From the NCBI GenBank assembly GCA_026419775.2, contig JAOPGA020001421.1, forward strand, positions 1 through 26,162: a stretch of DNA of 26,162 bases, given 5' to 3'. Position numbers and translations under genes: made by a program. Source of the DNA: Acrasis kona. Taxonomy: Eukaryota > Heterolobosea > Eutetramitea > Acrasida > Acrasidae. The stretch's first letter is position 1; every line of letters begins with the position of its first letter. Positions 18,337 through 25,791 of this stretch are shown in pieces. Under the pieces are notes generated by a model. That model worked only from the letters and a program-made list of their open reading frames with translations, was not told where the DNA came from and did no database searches.

Positions 18337-18425
18337 CTGTTGGGCTTTTAACTGCTCCTGTAGGGGTACATTAAACAAAATGTCATCTTCGTTGAAGATT
18401 TGATAACAGTGCAGATAAAAACTAA
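18337..18425 (-). pseudogene. Disrupted coiled-coil gene, upstream part
   Basis: After an acceptor-like TGTTTTAG the minus strand reads FYLHCYQIFNEDDILFNVPLQ then EQLKAQQY, where the transposon interrupts it. Removing the element and one TA continues as QEEKEKKIMENYIV at 14404-14360, a smooth helical sequence, which supports the precise insertion site. Further on the frame shifts and stops. Confidence 0.55.
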
Positions 18426-18540
18426 AACATAATGATTAATAATGATGTTTGTTTTTTTACTTTCTTTCACATTTTACATGTTGCTATTAATTATACATAC
18501 AAAGTACAACTAATAATTTGGCTATATTTAAAAGTAAAAA

Positions 18541-18625
18541 AGGACGCAACCAGGTTTGAACTGGTGACCTGACGATCTGCAGTCGCCTGCTCTAAAGCTA
18601 AAAACAACCGCTGAGCTATACGTCC
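18541..18625 (-). tRNA. tRNA-Cys(GCA) with a 12-nt insertion in the D-loop
   Basis: Cloverleaf on the minus strand: acceptor GGACGTA/TGCGTCC with discriminator U73 (a Cys identity base), D-stem GCTC/GAGC, anticodon stem GGCGA/TCGTC with loop CTGCAGA (anticodon GCA), T-stem ACCAG/CTGGT. No anticodon-loop intron. A T-run follows the 3' end, fitting Pol III termination. The D-loop is 12 nt too long (18594-18605, GTTTTTAGCTTT on the tRNA strand) just after GGTT; without it the D-arm becomes GCTCAGCGGTTAGAGC, the usual form. Confidence 0.93.
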
Positions 18626-18894
18626 GATTTCAAGGCAGGTAAATCTTTAAATCTCATTTACAATTAAAGTACCCATATCAGGATACACATAAAACATTCA
18701 TGATGTGTCTTACCCTCAGAATAATAGTACCTAAAAAACGGATAATGTATCAAGATACCCAGACTTCATATAATTTACAAGTTATGGTTCAGCACGAATC
18801 CTGGGCTTACAAAATCGTCGAATTTTACATTTTATTTATAGACATCAATTACCATCTTAAGGATTGACAAGATATTAATGTCATGTGACTTGTG

Positions 18895-18902
18895 TATAAA
18901 TA
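18895..18902 (+). promoter_or_regulatory. TATA box of the surface-protein gene
   Basis: TATAAATA, 48 bases before the ATG at 18951, with an A/C-rich leader (ACAAACAAATCAGAACAACA) between. Confidence 0.6.
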
Positions 18903-18950
18903 GGATATAGTTTCAAGACTTTATTCACAAACAAATCAGAACAACACAAC

Positions 18951-20570
18951 ATGAGAATACTCATTTCATTATGCGCACTAGTTGCCTTGACTTATGCAGC
19001 CTCCGTCGATCTCTTGATCGCAAAGGACTTGTTGTCAAACCCTGCCAATGGAGGTCCATCCACCTACCACAACAAGGATCAGTACTCCATTTCTTGCTGT
19101 TCCGCCAGCAATGCAGCATATTTATTCACTGCCTACAACGTTGCATCGCTCTCTGGTAAACAAATCACAAGTGCCAACCTATACGTGAGCGTACTTTCCA
19201 ACACACCACCCCAACGTGTTTCCGAGAACGACAATTCAAGAAATCCCAACGTTCAATTCTTCAATGCAACAGATTTTTCAGAGACACCAACCACCAACAT
19301 TGGTGAGTTCCCTGACTTTGGAAGCGACATCACCACCCTCTACTTGAACAACCAACAAGTATCAAGCTTTGACGTTACTTCTTTCGTTAAGGACGCTGTT
19401 GCCTCCAAAAAGGAATTCTTCAACGTTGGATGGAACCCAACCGGTGGTATTGGAGCATCCGTTACCGTTCAAGCCAGAGAAGCAAACAGCAGATCATCAT
19501 TCTTAAGAGTTGTTTATGAAGATGCTTCAATTGCACCAACATGCCCACCATGCCCATGCGGTGAGGTCAACCTTTCAGGTGACAACAATGCATCACCAGC
19601 AAGACATATCAGAACAACATGCCCAGTATGCAAACAATGCCCATCATCTGCTGCACCAACCACTGCTGCACCAACTGTCAACTTGACCCCAAGACCAACA
19701 ACATCCGCACCATCAACCAGTGCACCAACCACCACCTGTCCACCATGCCCATGTGGTGAGACCAACCTATCTGGAGAAAACAACGCTTCACCTGCAAGAA
19801 GACTACGCACTACTTGCCCAGTCTGCAAGCAATGCCCAACCACCAGCGCACCAACAACTAGTGCACCACCAGTTAACTTGACTCCAAGACCAACAACATC
19901 CGCACCAACTACCTCTGCACCAAAACCAACCACCAGCGCACCAACCACTTCTTCACCACCAGTTAACTTGACTCCAAGACCAACAACATCTGCTCCTCAA
20001 ACTTCACAATCACTCAAACCAACCCTACCAGTCTGCAATGCCAACCTCTCAGGTGACAACAACGCTTTACCAGCAAGAAGAGTCAGATCCAACACTTGCC
20101 AAGCTAACTTATCTGGAGACAACAATGCATCACCAGCTAGAAGATTCAGAAACGTATTCGCTCAAGAATGCAATGGAAATGGATACTGCAGTGGTGGATC
20201 ATGCGTATGTAAGCCAGGATATCAAGGAGCTGATTGCGAAGAAGAATGCTTACAAGTCAACCCATGCTGGACATGCCCAAGTGGATTTGTTCACTGGTAT
20301 GAAACTGAGTTGACCAAGGCACCTGGTGATGATAGATGTGCTTGTGTTCCAGGTTCATCAACTTCCGCTGCACCAACTACCTTGCCACCAGTCAACTTGA
20401 CTCCAAGACCAACCACTAGTGCACCAATTACTTCTGCACCAAAACCAACAACTAGAGCCCCTACTCAAAACGAGTCTGGAGACGATTTGTCAAGAGAGAA
20501 CAACTCTGCAGCTCAAAAATCATTCTTCGTTGGAGTTGCAGTTGCAGTGATTGTCGCTTTTGCCATGTAA
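18951..20570 (+). CDS. Secreted GPI-type surface protein: DNRLRE-like domain, Cys-rich modules, EGF-like domain
   Basis: A 539-residue protein with signal peptide MRILISLCALVALTYA (cleavage likely near residue 17). Residues ~18-192 resemble a DNRLRE/CBM96-type domain, a beta-sandwich often binding polysaccharide: ITSANLYVSV, FDVTSFVKDAV, FLRVVYED. Then two full modules CPPCPCGE...CPVCKQC (198-230 and 263-295), each around NLSG[DE]NNASPAR, two further copies of that unit without the Cys frame, and an EGF-like segment CNGNGYCSGGSCVCKPGYQGADC. Between them are Thr/Ser/Pro stretches with VNLTPRPTTSAP four times. The end, NESGDDLSREN...FFVGVAVAVIVAFAM, is a GPI-type signal. The Cys module and NESG-D pre-anchor tail are shared with the sedolisin at 1228-4026. 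Many N-glycosylation sequons. A cell-wall or adhesion role is inferred. AATAAA-like signals follow the stop. Confidence 0.85.
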   Translation: MRILISLCALVALTYAASVDLLIAKDLLSNPANGGPSTYHNKDQYSISCCSASNAAYLFTAYNVASLSGKQITSANLYVSVLSNTPPQRVSENDNSRNPNVQFFNATDFSETPTTNIGEFPDFGSDITTLYLNNQQVSSFDVTSFVKDAVASKKEFFNVGWNPTGGIGASVTVQAREANSRSSFLRVVYEDASIAPTCPPCPCGEVNLSGDNNASPARHIRTTCPVCKQCPSSAAPTTAAPTVNLTPRPTTSAPSTSAPTTTCPPCPCGETNLSGENNASPARRLRTTCPVCKQCPTTSAPTTSAPPVNLTPRPTTSAPTTSAPKPTTSAPTTSSPPVNLTPRPTTSAPQTSQSLKPTLPVCNANLSGDNNALPARRVRSNTCQANLSGDNNASPARRFRNVFAQECNGNGYCSGGSCVCKPGYQGADCEEECLQVNPCWTCPSGFVHWYETELTKAPGDDRCACVPGSSTSAAPTTLPPVNLTPRPTTSAPITSAPKPTTRAPTQNESGDDLSRENNSAAQKSFFVGVAVAVIVAFAM

Positions 20571-20807
20571 AAAAATTAATACATAAATAAATATTTGAAT
20601 TAAAAATTAATGAATGACCTCATTTTTGTTGCGGTGAAACACAGGAGAACGAAGAGAGCATATTATCTTTTGGAACAAATTAAAGTCCACTTCGATCGCA
20701 ATACTCGACATGACAACCACATACTTTTGAAAATCTGAACTTCACACTGCACTCAATCTAACTTAGAGAATTCACAAATGAATTTTTATTATGTCAAGAT
20801 AAAAAGC
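20571..20807. other. 3' flank and intergenic
   Basis: Polyadenylation-like AAATAAATAAA near 20584, then no feature up to the tRNA except its T-run terminator (TTTTT on the minus strand at about 20801-20805). Confidence 0.5.
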
Positions 20808-20902
20808 TGTTCGAACTGGGGATTGAACCCAGGACCCTAAGTGAACTTACAGATTGTAAGACTTATGATCTTTGTAGATAAAAACCACTGATCTATCCGA
20901 AC
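20808..20902 (-). tRNA. tRNA-Val(UAC) with anticodon-loop intron and D-loop insertion
   Basis: Minus-strand cloverleaf: acceptor GTTCGGA/TTCGAAC, discriminator A, D-stem GATC/GATC, anticodon stem TAAGT/ACTTA, T-stem CTGGG/CCCAG. An 11-nt canonical intron after position 37 (20844-20854) pairs CTTACA with TGTAAG, and its removal gives loop CTTACAC, anticodon TAC. In addition 11 nt (20872-20882, TTTATCTACAA on the tRNA strand) enlarge the D-loop right after GGTT; without them the arm reads GATCAGTGGTTAGATC. The tRNA is followed by TTTTT. Tyr(GUA) was considered because of the intron, but G1-C72 and the loop position favour Val. Confidence 0.85.
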
Positions 20903-21224
20903 TTCGAAAAAAAATTGATCAACATATTAGTACACCTTAGAAACAAATATTTAAAGCTCGAACTGTACTTCATGGTCACTCGGTTTAAATTTCGCATCCA
21001 CCATGCTCGCTTTTCGCTTGTTGTGAGATGAACAGAATGACAACATTGACATGTTCCGATTTCAACGAACCATCATGAGTCTTATGAGGTTTTCATGGTT
21101 GGCATCCGAAACTGTTAACGGAGCCGCAAGGTTTTATATTAACTAGCTAATGTAGAGCAAGATTCTTCTAATCTTAACGAAACACACTGCTAACAGTACA
21201 GGTTCAATAGAAATTGTCATTTAT
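20903..21224. other. Intergenic, nothing seen
   Basis: No frame or repeat of note between the tRNA and the TMEM208 stop. Confidence 0.5.
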
Positions 21225-21837
21225 TTACTTGGCATAGCGAGCTTGAAGTTTTTCTTCCCTTGCCCTCAACTTTTGACTTCTTTTTGACTCTACAAGTGGT
21301 TCCTCTTGCTGTTGCTGAGCCAACTGAGCCATCATGTTTCTGTTGTTCAAAAATGGTCTAAGGATGCCTGTGTATGCTTTATAGAATGCAAAAATTGGGA
21401 CGACCAAGTAAATGTACCAAACATAGGAAGTGATTATGGAGGTGAGCGAAACAAACCAAGAGATGTACAGGATATCGAAAATGTATTCTGTGAGCCCTCC
21501 TTTGTTCAAGACTTCTAGAGAATTAACCTCGCCAGATGATAGTGGACGTCCGTAGGCGGATATCCATTTGAAGCATAGCAGGTAAATTGAAACTAGTCCG
21601 CTAAAGTAGATAATAGGCCAGGTAGTAAACGACTCCCAATTGAAGTATACACGATATATAGAATAGATCGCCTACATTTGATGAGGATTAGAGTCAAAGT
21701 GAACCAACATACCATTGTTACAAGAGTTATGATTGCATGTCTCTGAATGATTTCATTGTTTTTCTTTGCTTTTATTTTATGTTGTTGACCTGCCTATAGT
21801 GTGTTTAGTTACGCCGCGACAAGTCATCTCTCACCAT
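21225..21837 (-). CDS. TMEM208: TMEM208/SND2-like ER membrane protein, three exons
   Basis: Exons 21837-21835 (ATG only), 21793-21713 and 21671-21225; introns 21794-21834 and 21672-21712, both 41 nt (GTGAGA...CTAAACACACTATAG; GTATGT...AATGTAG). The 176-residue protein starts MAGQQHKIKAKKNNEIIQRH, then has membrane segments at about 21-31 (AIITLVTMAIY), 45-60 (WPIIYFSGLVSIYLL) and 90-125 (FDILYISWFVSLTSIITSY, YLVVPIFAFYKAY), and ends with the family's basic tail SKRSQKLRAREEKLQ. TMEM208 (yeast Snd2) is an ER protein of the SND route that inserts tail-anchored and other membrane proteins. The order of N-terminal Lys/Asn motif, paired hairpins and KRQ-KL-like tail fits the family. It is divergent from HAUS4. 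Confidence 0.82.
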
Positions 21838-21877
21838 TTTTTTCAACTGAGCCGGTGGTCAACTCTTTTACAATTCG
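21838..21877. promoter_or_regulatory. 40-bp divergent promoter/leader between TMEM208 and HAUS4
   Basis: Only 40 bases separate the two start codons. No TATA box is seen in it. Transcription of each gene must start within this gap or inside the other gene's 5' end. Confidence 0.6.
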
Positions 21878-22945
21878 ATGGATGCATTCCACTTATCAAC
21901 TCTCCTCCCAATCACAATAAATGACAACGACCTTCATCAGTGCCCTCAATTATCAAAGCTTTTACAGAAATTATCCGAAAAATTATCACCCATTGGTTTA
22001 GATCATGCCAAGACAGAGGATTTAAAAAGGATGAATCACACACTCAATAATGAGAAACAATTATACTTTCAAAGCAAATTAGTGATAGATGCGACAAAGG
22101 AGGTATTGGATAACTTACAAAAACAACCGCTCAATAACGACCAAGATGTAGAGCAGAGAATACAATCTTTGAACCTTTCCAAACTTATACATTTATCAGA
22201 AACAGAAAGCCTTCTTAGCATCTCTGATGAGCATGAGAAAAACCTATATGGGCTAACACCGGAGAATATATACCAGTGCAATGCCCCCACAGACATTCAA
22301 AACATTGAACAGTTTATTCAAACAAACATTTATCCAGAAGTAGAAGAGAAGTTACAACAAAAGTATGATTCTTTGGTCCAATTTTTCAATCCAGGTTCTC
22401 ACTCGGACATTGACGAACTCAACCAATCGCAAATCCTCAACATCACAATGTCTGGTAGGTACACACTTCCAAATGAAATCAACAAGATGAAAAAAAAGAT
22501 TCAAACGGACAAGGACAATGTTCAGAGGGAATGTGAAAAGACTTTTTTGAACTACTGGGCCTACTTTAGGTGCTTAGCCGAAAGTATTGATGTACTAATT
22601 ACTATTCTTGAAGATTATAAATTAAAATCATTTCATGAGTTTGATGAAGTTTACTTGTTACATTTACGTCAAACATCTCACACTATGAGGTTAAAATTAA
22701 AAGTAATTGAGTATCAATGTATCAACAATACGTATAATTTGAACGCGGTTCAGTCCTTGAAGGAGATGAGAGCGCTTCTAGAGAAGGAATATGAGAGTTG
22801 TCTGCAACAATCGGATTTGGTTGATAAGGAGTTGGAACAATATAATGTGGTTGGTGCTAATTTTGGTAAACTAGTGGAAGAATATACTCAACTGTGTCAA
22901 AAGATCAAACTCAAGAAGTGGGAGCTTGAGCAACTTGAAGAATAA
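21878..22945 (+). CDS. HAUS4: HAUS augmin-like complex subunit 4
   Basis: A 355-residue, intronless, helical protein. Augmin binds existing spindle microtubules and recruits gamma-tubulin to nucleate branches. The length is close to the family's (~360). Recognisable parts: an N-terminal CPQLSKLLQKLSEKL segment, the central KYDSLVQFFNPGSHSD, and the C-terminal block YNVVGANFGKLVEEYTQL...KKWELEQL, which is the best-conserved part of HAUS4. The rest is coiled coil, as expected for a subunit that pairs with HAUS5-like coiled coils. AATAAA overlaps the stop codon. Presence of HAUS4 implies that this organism keeps augmin-dependent spindle assembly. Confidence 0.9.
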   Translation: MDAFHLSTLLPITINDNDLHQCPQLSKLLQKLSEKLSPIGLDHAKTEDLKRMNHTLNNEKQLYFQSKLVIDATKEVLDNLQKQPLNNDQDVEQRIQSLNLSKLIHLSETESLLSISDEHEKNLYGLTPENIYQCNAPTDIQNIEQFIQTNIYPEVEEKLQQKYDSLVQFFNPGSHSDIDELNQSQILNITMSGRYTLPNEINKMKKKIQTDKDNVQRECEKTFLNYWAYFRCLAESIDVLITILEDYKLKSFHEFDEVYLLHLRQTSHTMRLKLKVIEYQCINNTYNLNAVQSLKEMRALLEKEYESCLQQSDLVDKELEQYNVVGANFGKLVEEYTQLCQKIKLKKWELEQLEE

Positions 22946-23271
22946 ATATTTAATGTAATGAATTTTCCCCTCTTCACCCTATTTGATACCAGTCGTCTGT
23001 TTTGTTGTAATAATCTCGGTAAACTGAAATAATTGCAAGAGGTTATATGAAGAGCGACATGTATAATTGTAAATACGTATTTATGCGTTCATGCAATATA
23101 ACATATACAGCGCAGACATTCAAACACAGCAGGGTAAAAAAAATTTCCGTCCGTAGAAATTATTTAATTGGTTGAAAAATAATAGCAGAACAACAGGACA
23201 TACGAATATTAATCAACAATGTAGACCACCTTAACAACATAATAAAAATTTCTGAACAGCAGTTTCACGCC
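22946..23271. other. Intergenic
   Basis: AT-rich. The frame of the next gene is open back to about 23178 without an ATG, and a GTAAAAAAAA donor-like site is near 23134, so an unseen 5' exon is possible. Confidence 0.4.
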
Positions 23272-23778
23272 ATGTTCAACACATCGACAGCAACAAGGAC
23301 AATACCGGTTGGAAATAAAACAAGACTGCACCTTCCTGTTGAGAAAACATTCTTCGAGGTGGATGAACAACAGTACAAAAACATCTTCGGTGAATTCGCT
23401 ACATCCGCCGCTGTCAACACCGACAAAGCCATGGAATACGAGACTCGACTGGCTTTTCCTCTTACAGTATACCTGCAACAGAGCAAAAAAGTACAAGGTA
23501 AACCAACAACTACCAAACTTTGCTTCCATGAAGTGCCTGTTACTGCCCTAGACACTGCAACCGGAAGGCCTGTTCCTACTTCTGATGGTGGTACTATGGC
23601 AAGATGTGTGCGAGCGACGAAAACGTTAGGCATCAACCATGTCAAACAAGTGCCCAATCCAAACAACATAGTTTTACCGAAAATACATTTTCCTGTCATG
23701 GAATCAAATCCGGAGAGGGAAAGAATATACATGGAGAGACTACGCGAAAGTCTTAAACGTCTTGAAAAGAAGAAATAA
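23272..23778 (+). CDS. Hypothetical protein, 168 aa
   Basis: First ATG of a long frame that is also open ~30 codons upstream (IRILINNVDHLNNIIKISEQQF), so the true start may be in an earlier exon. Residues 1-100 look like a beta-rich domain (TRLHLPVEKTFFEVDEQQY, RLAFPLTVYLQQ), then a Gly/Pro loop, and a C-terminal charged helix MESNPERERIYMERLRESLK. The opposite strand is also open for 155 codons, but its protein is Cys/Val-rich low-quality sequence; codon choice and the helical end favour this strand. No family recognised. Confidence 0.6.
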   Translation: MFNTSTATRTIPVGNKTRLHLPVEKTFFEVDEQQYKNIFGEFATSAAVNTDKAMEYETRLAFPLTVYLQQSKKVQGKPTTTKLCFHEVPVTALDTATGRPVPTSDGGTMARCVRATKTLGINHVKQVPNPNNIVLPKIHFPVMESNPERERIYMERLRESLKRLEKKK

Positions 23779-23866
23779 ACTTATTACATTCACTGTCTTA
23801 TCGTTCTTCTTGTCATCATAAGCTATTGTTATTGTAACCGAACCTTTCAAATGTCTAACATCTGAC

Positions 23867-24492
23867 ATGCCCAATGAACACGACCCCATAGATACTGTGT
23901 TGCAGCAGTATAGCATTGTGCGTGATCGTGTAGAAGGTCGATACAGATATGATGTGTCATTGTACTTTAGTAACCTAACGAAATCAAAGCAGAGTTTCTA
24001 GGAATTATGAGATCAAAAGGATGTCACAACTACATTGTTATTATTGAAACCGCAGTAGGCTTAAGAAAAGAGAAAGACATTATCATTTCACATCAAGTAA
24101 TAATGGCTTGGATTTACGACGGATCCGACGATGAATTGTGGCGTGCTTGTTCTACTCTTGATATGAACAGAGGTATGCCTGTTGGCAGACCTGCCAGAAA
24201 TGTACGTAATGAGAACGTCGATTTTGGACCGATATCAGATGAGGATTTACTATTGCATCTGCACATCAAAATTTTAACAAACACACATGTCAAGACAAGT
24301 CCGCACCAAGAAACAAGTCACCGCCATGGAAATGTACGACAGCATCATGGCTTCTGTAAGGGAAGCAGGGGATACTTGCGTTGTGGTGAAAGGACGCATC
24401 ATACCACAGCCCAATATGTTGTACGTGCCGTCGGAACATTGGGAGACCGTTTGCAAACCATTAATACAAAATGTTTGCAAGACAACCTTTGA
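23867..24492 (+). CDS. Spliced hypothetical protein; 3' end uncertain
   Basis: Exon 1 is 23867-23953 (MPNEHDPIDTVLQQYSIVRD...YRYD) and exon 2 begins 23995. A 41-nt intron 23954-23994 (GTGTCA...CCTAACGAAATCAAAGCAGAG) joins them at a codon boundary to FLGIMRSKGCHNYIVIIETAVGLRKEKD...MAWIYDGSDDELWRACSTLDMNRG. The frame then runs to 24492, but after about 24285 it overlaps the next frame and turns His/Thr-rich, so the real end may come earlier, through another intron. No family recognised. Confidence 0.5.
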
Positions 24493-24541
24493 ACTTGAGG
24501 TTACTTTGATCAATATTGGAAGACTTAAGAAAGAGTTTTAA
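24287..24541 (+). CDS. Hypothetical protein, 84 aa, overlapping frame
   Basis: MSRQVRTKKQVTAMEMYDSI...VVVKGRIIPQPNMLYVP...FELEVTLINIGRLKKEF. Its composition reads more like protein than the overlapping C-terminus of the preceding frame. ATG context ACAAACACACATG is favourable. It may be a separate small gene or the last exon of the preceding one (branch-like TTTTAAC with AG at 24296-24297), though no donor at the usual ~40 nt was found. Confidence 0.45.
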   Translation: MSRQVRTKKQVTAMEMYDSIMASVREAGDTCVVVKGRIIPQPNMLYVPSEHWETVCKPLIQNVCKTTFELEVTLINIGRLKKEF

Positions 24542-24612
24542 CTTTATAAACACAGGTGATGGTAATTGCCTAATTTTGTTTGTTGAAACTTCTTTGTATT
24601 GGTTACAATGCA

Positions 24613-25492
24613 CTATCCAATATTTCTATAGTCCGCATTAAGAGTGTTTGGTGGCCGCAAGAATGCGATCGAGTCAAATCCTATAGGCACAGTTCCAAAG
24701 ACACTTATGGTATTATCAGAAAACTTTAGAGACCATATGTCGTCCGCATATTGAGCGATAACTGCATACACATTTATATAAAGTGCAGGTGGAAGTGCGA
24801 CCACTGGAGCAATGACAACACCAACATAGTTGGTATACTGGCTAATAGGGCCACCAGGATATTGTGCATCAATTAGACTAAGATTATAGGGGGTATTCCA
24901 AAATCTAGTCCTTCTGATGTATTCCAGCCTCCGAAAATGTATCATCATGATAGCCGCAAAGAGGTTTATTCTTCTTGCTGAACGGTGGTGTACTTTCATG
25001 GCAACAACCCAGTTGTTACCAAGAGCAGGTAGCCCTTCTCTTAATCTCTTCCTCCTCAGCCTTCCCGCTATCTGATTCTCATTTCTATAGACAGAGATCT
25101 GTCCCAATAACTCGAAACACAGTTGCAACTGTTATTGTTTTCTACTCGCTTTGCATGCGCTTTCGCATTCCTAATGTATCGTTTTGTTTCATCACCATTA
25201 ATAGCAGGTTTGTTTATCTCCTTTATACAGTCTTTGACCCTTGCGTGGCGCAATGTATACTCATTGAAAAGCAGGTGGTATTGCTCTTTAGTCATGTCTT
25301 TTTCATTTCTGGGTATCTTTTTCTTTTCACCAGTTTGTTTAACACCGAACCAACATTTGATAACACCCTATGCTTTCCATCATCTGTTTTCACCGGAGAA
25401 AAATGTGTAACGCCATTATCTTGTGTGTCTAGATACTCCAAAGTATATGTCGCCATTATTGCGCTATTGCTATGTGTTATCGCCCATTGCAT
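24613..25492 (-). CDS. Three-exon hypothetical protein, 262 aa
   Basis: Proposed exons 25492-25367, 25322-25146 and 25098-24613, with introns 25323-25366 (44 nt, GTGTTA...GTTAAAC...GAAAAG) and 25099-25145 (47 nt, GTAGAA...GGGACAG), both at codon boundaries. They merge three frames that otherwise break. A second in-frame ATG at 25456 (MATYTLEYLDTQD) could be the start. The middle is Arg/Lys-rich (KDMTKEQYHLLFNEYTLRHARVKD; LRRKRLREGLPALG) and the last ~100 residues are hydrophobic and aromatic (YVGVVIAPVVALPPALYINVYAVIAQY). No family recognised. An alternative to the first intron is a one-base indel in the A-run near 25298. Confidence 0.5.
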
Positions 25493-25791
25493 TCATCGCC
25501 AGACCTTGTTCGATGCGATTCGGGCTGTGTTTATCGTCCAATTAATGATTTTGGAAGACGGGAAATTCAAACAACCTGGAGTGATCACAACAAAGAGTTA
25601 CTCATAGAACCTAACCGCACAAGTGAATTCATGCTTTCCTAGTTCTTTCCAGTTGTTGTTTCAATCAACCTGATTTATTCCTTACAACAACATAGAGTTC
25701 TCACTGGAACTCCCTCTGCTAAAAGCCATTTATGTTGCTTATTCTAAAGAATTTTAAAACCAAGATATCAACAGTAACAAGTTTCGCCTCA

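Noticed and set aside
19514-19948. 144-codon minus-strand frame opposite the surface-protein gene
   Set aside because: Val/Gly/Ala repeats, exactly the antisense of ACC/GCA/CCA codons.
20808-20902. tRNA-Tyr(GUA) from the GTA in the anticodon-loop intron
   Set aside because: GTA lies in the intron and pairs with the anticodon; the loop position and G1-C72 give Val(UAC).
23265-23732. 155-codon minus-strand frame opposite 23272-23778
   Set aside because: Cys/Val-rich with no domain; the plus strand has a better composition and a natural C-terminal helix.
23970-24001. A 32-nt intron 23970-24001 in the 23867 gene
   Set aside because: It also keeps the frame, but its branch-like motif is next to the donor; the 41-nt alternative 23954-23994 fits the size class and branch spacing better.
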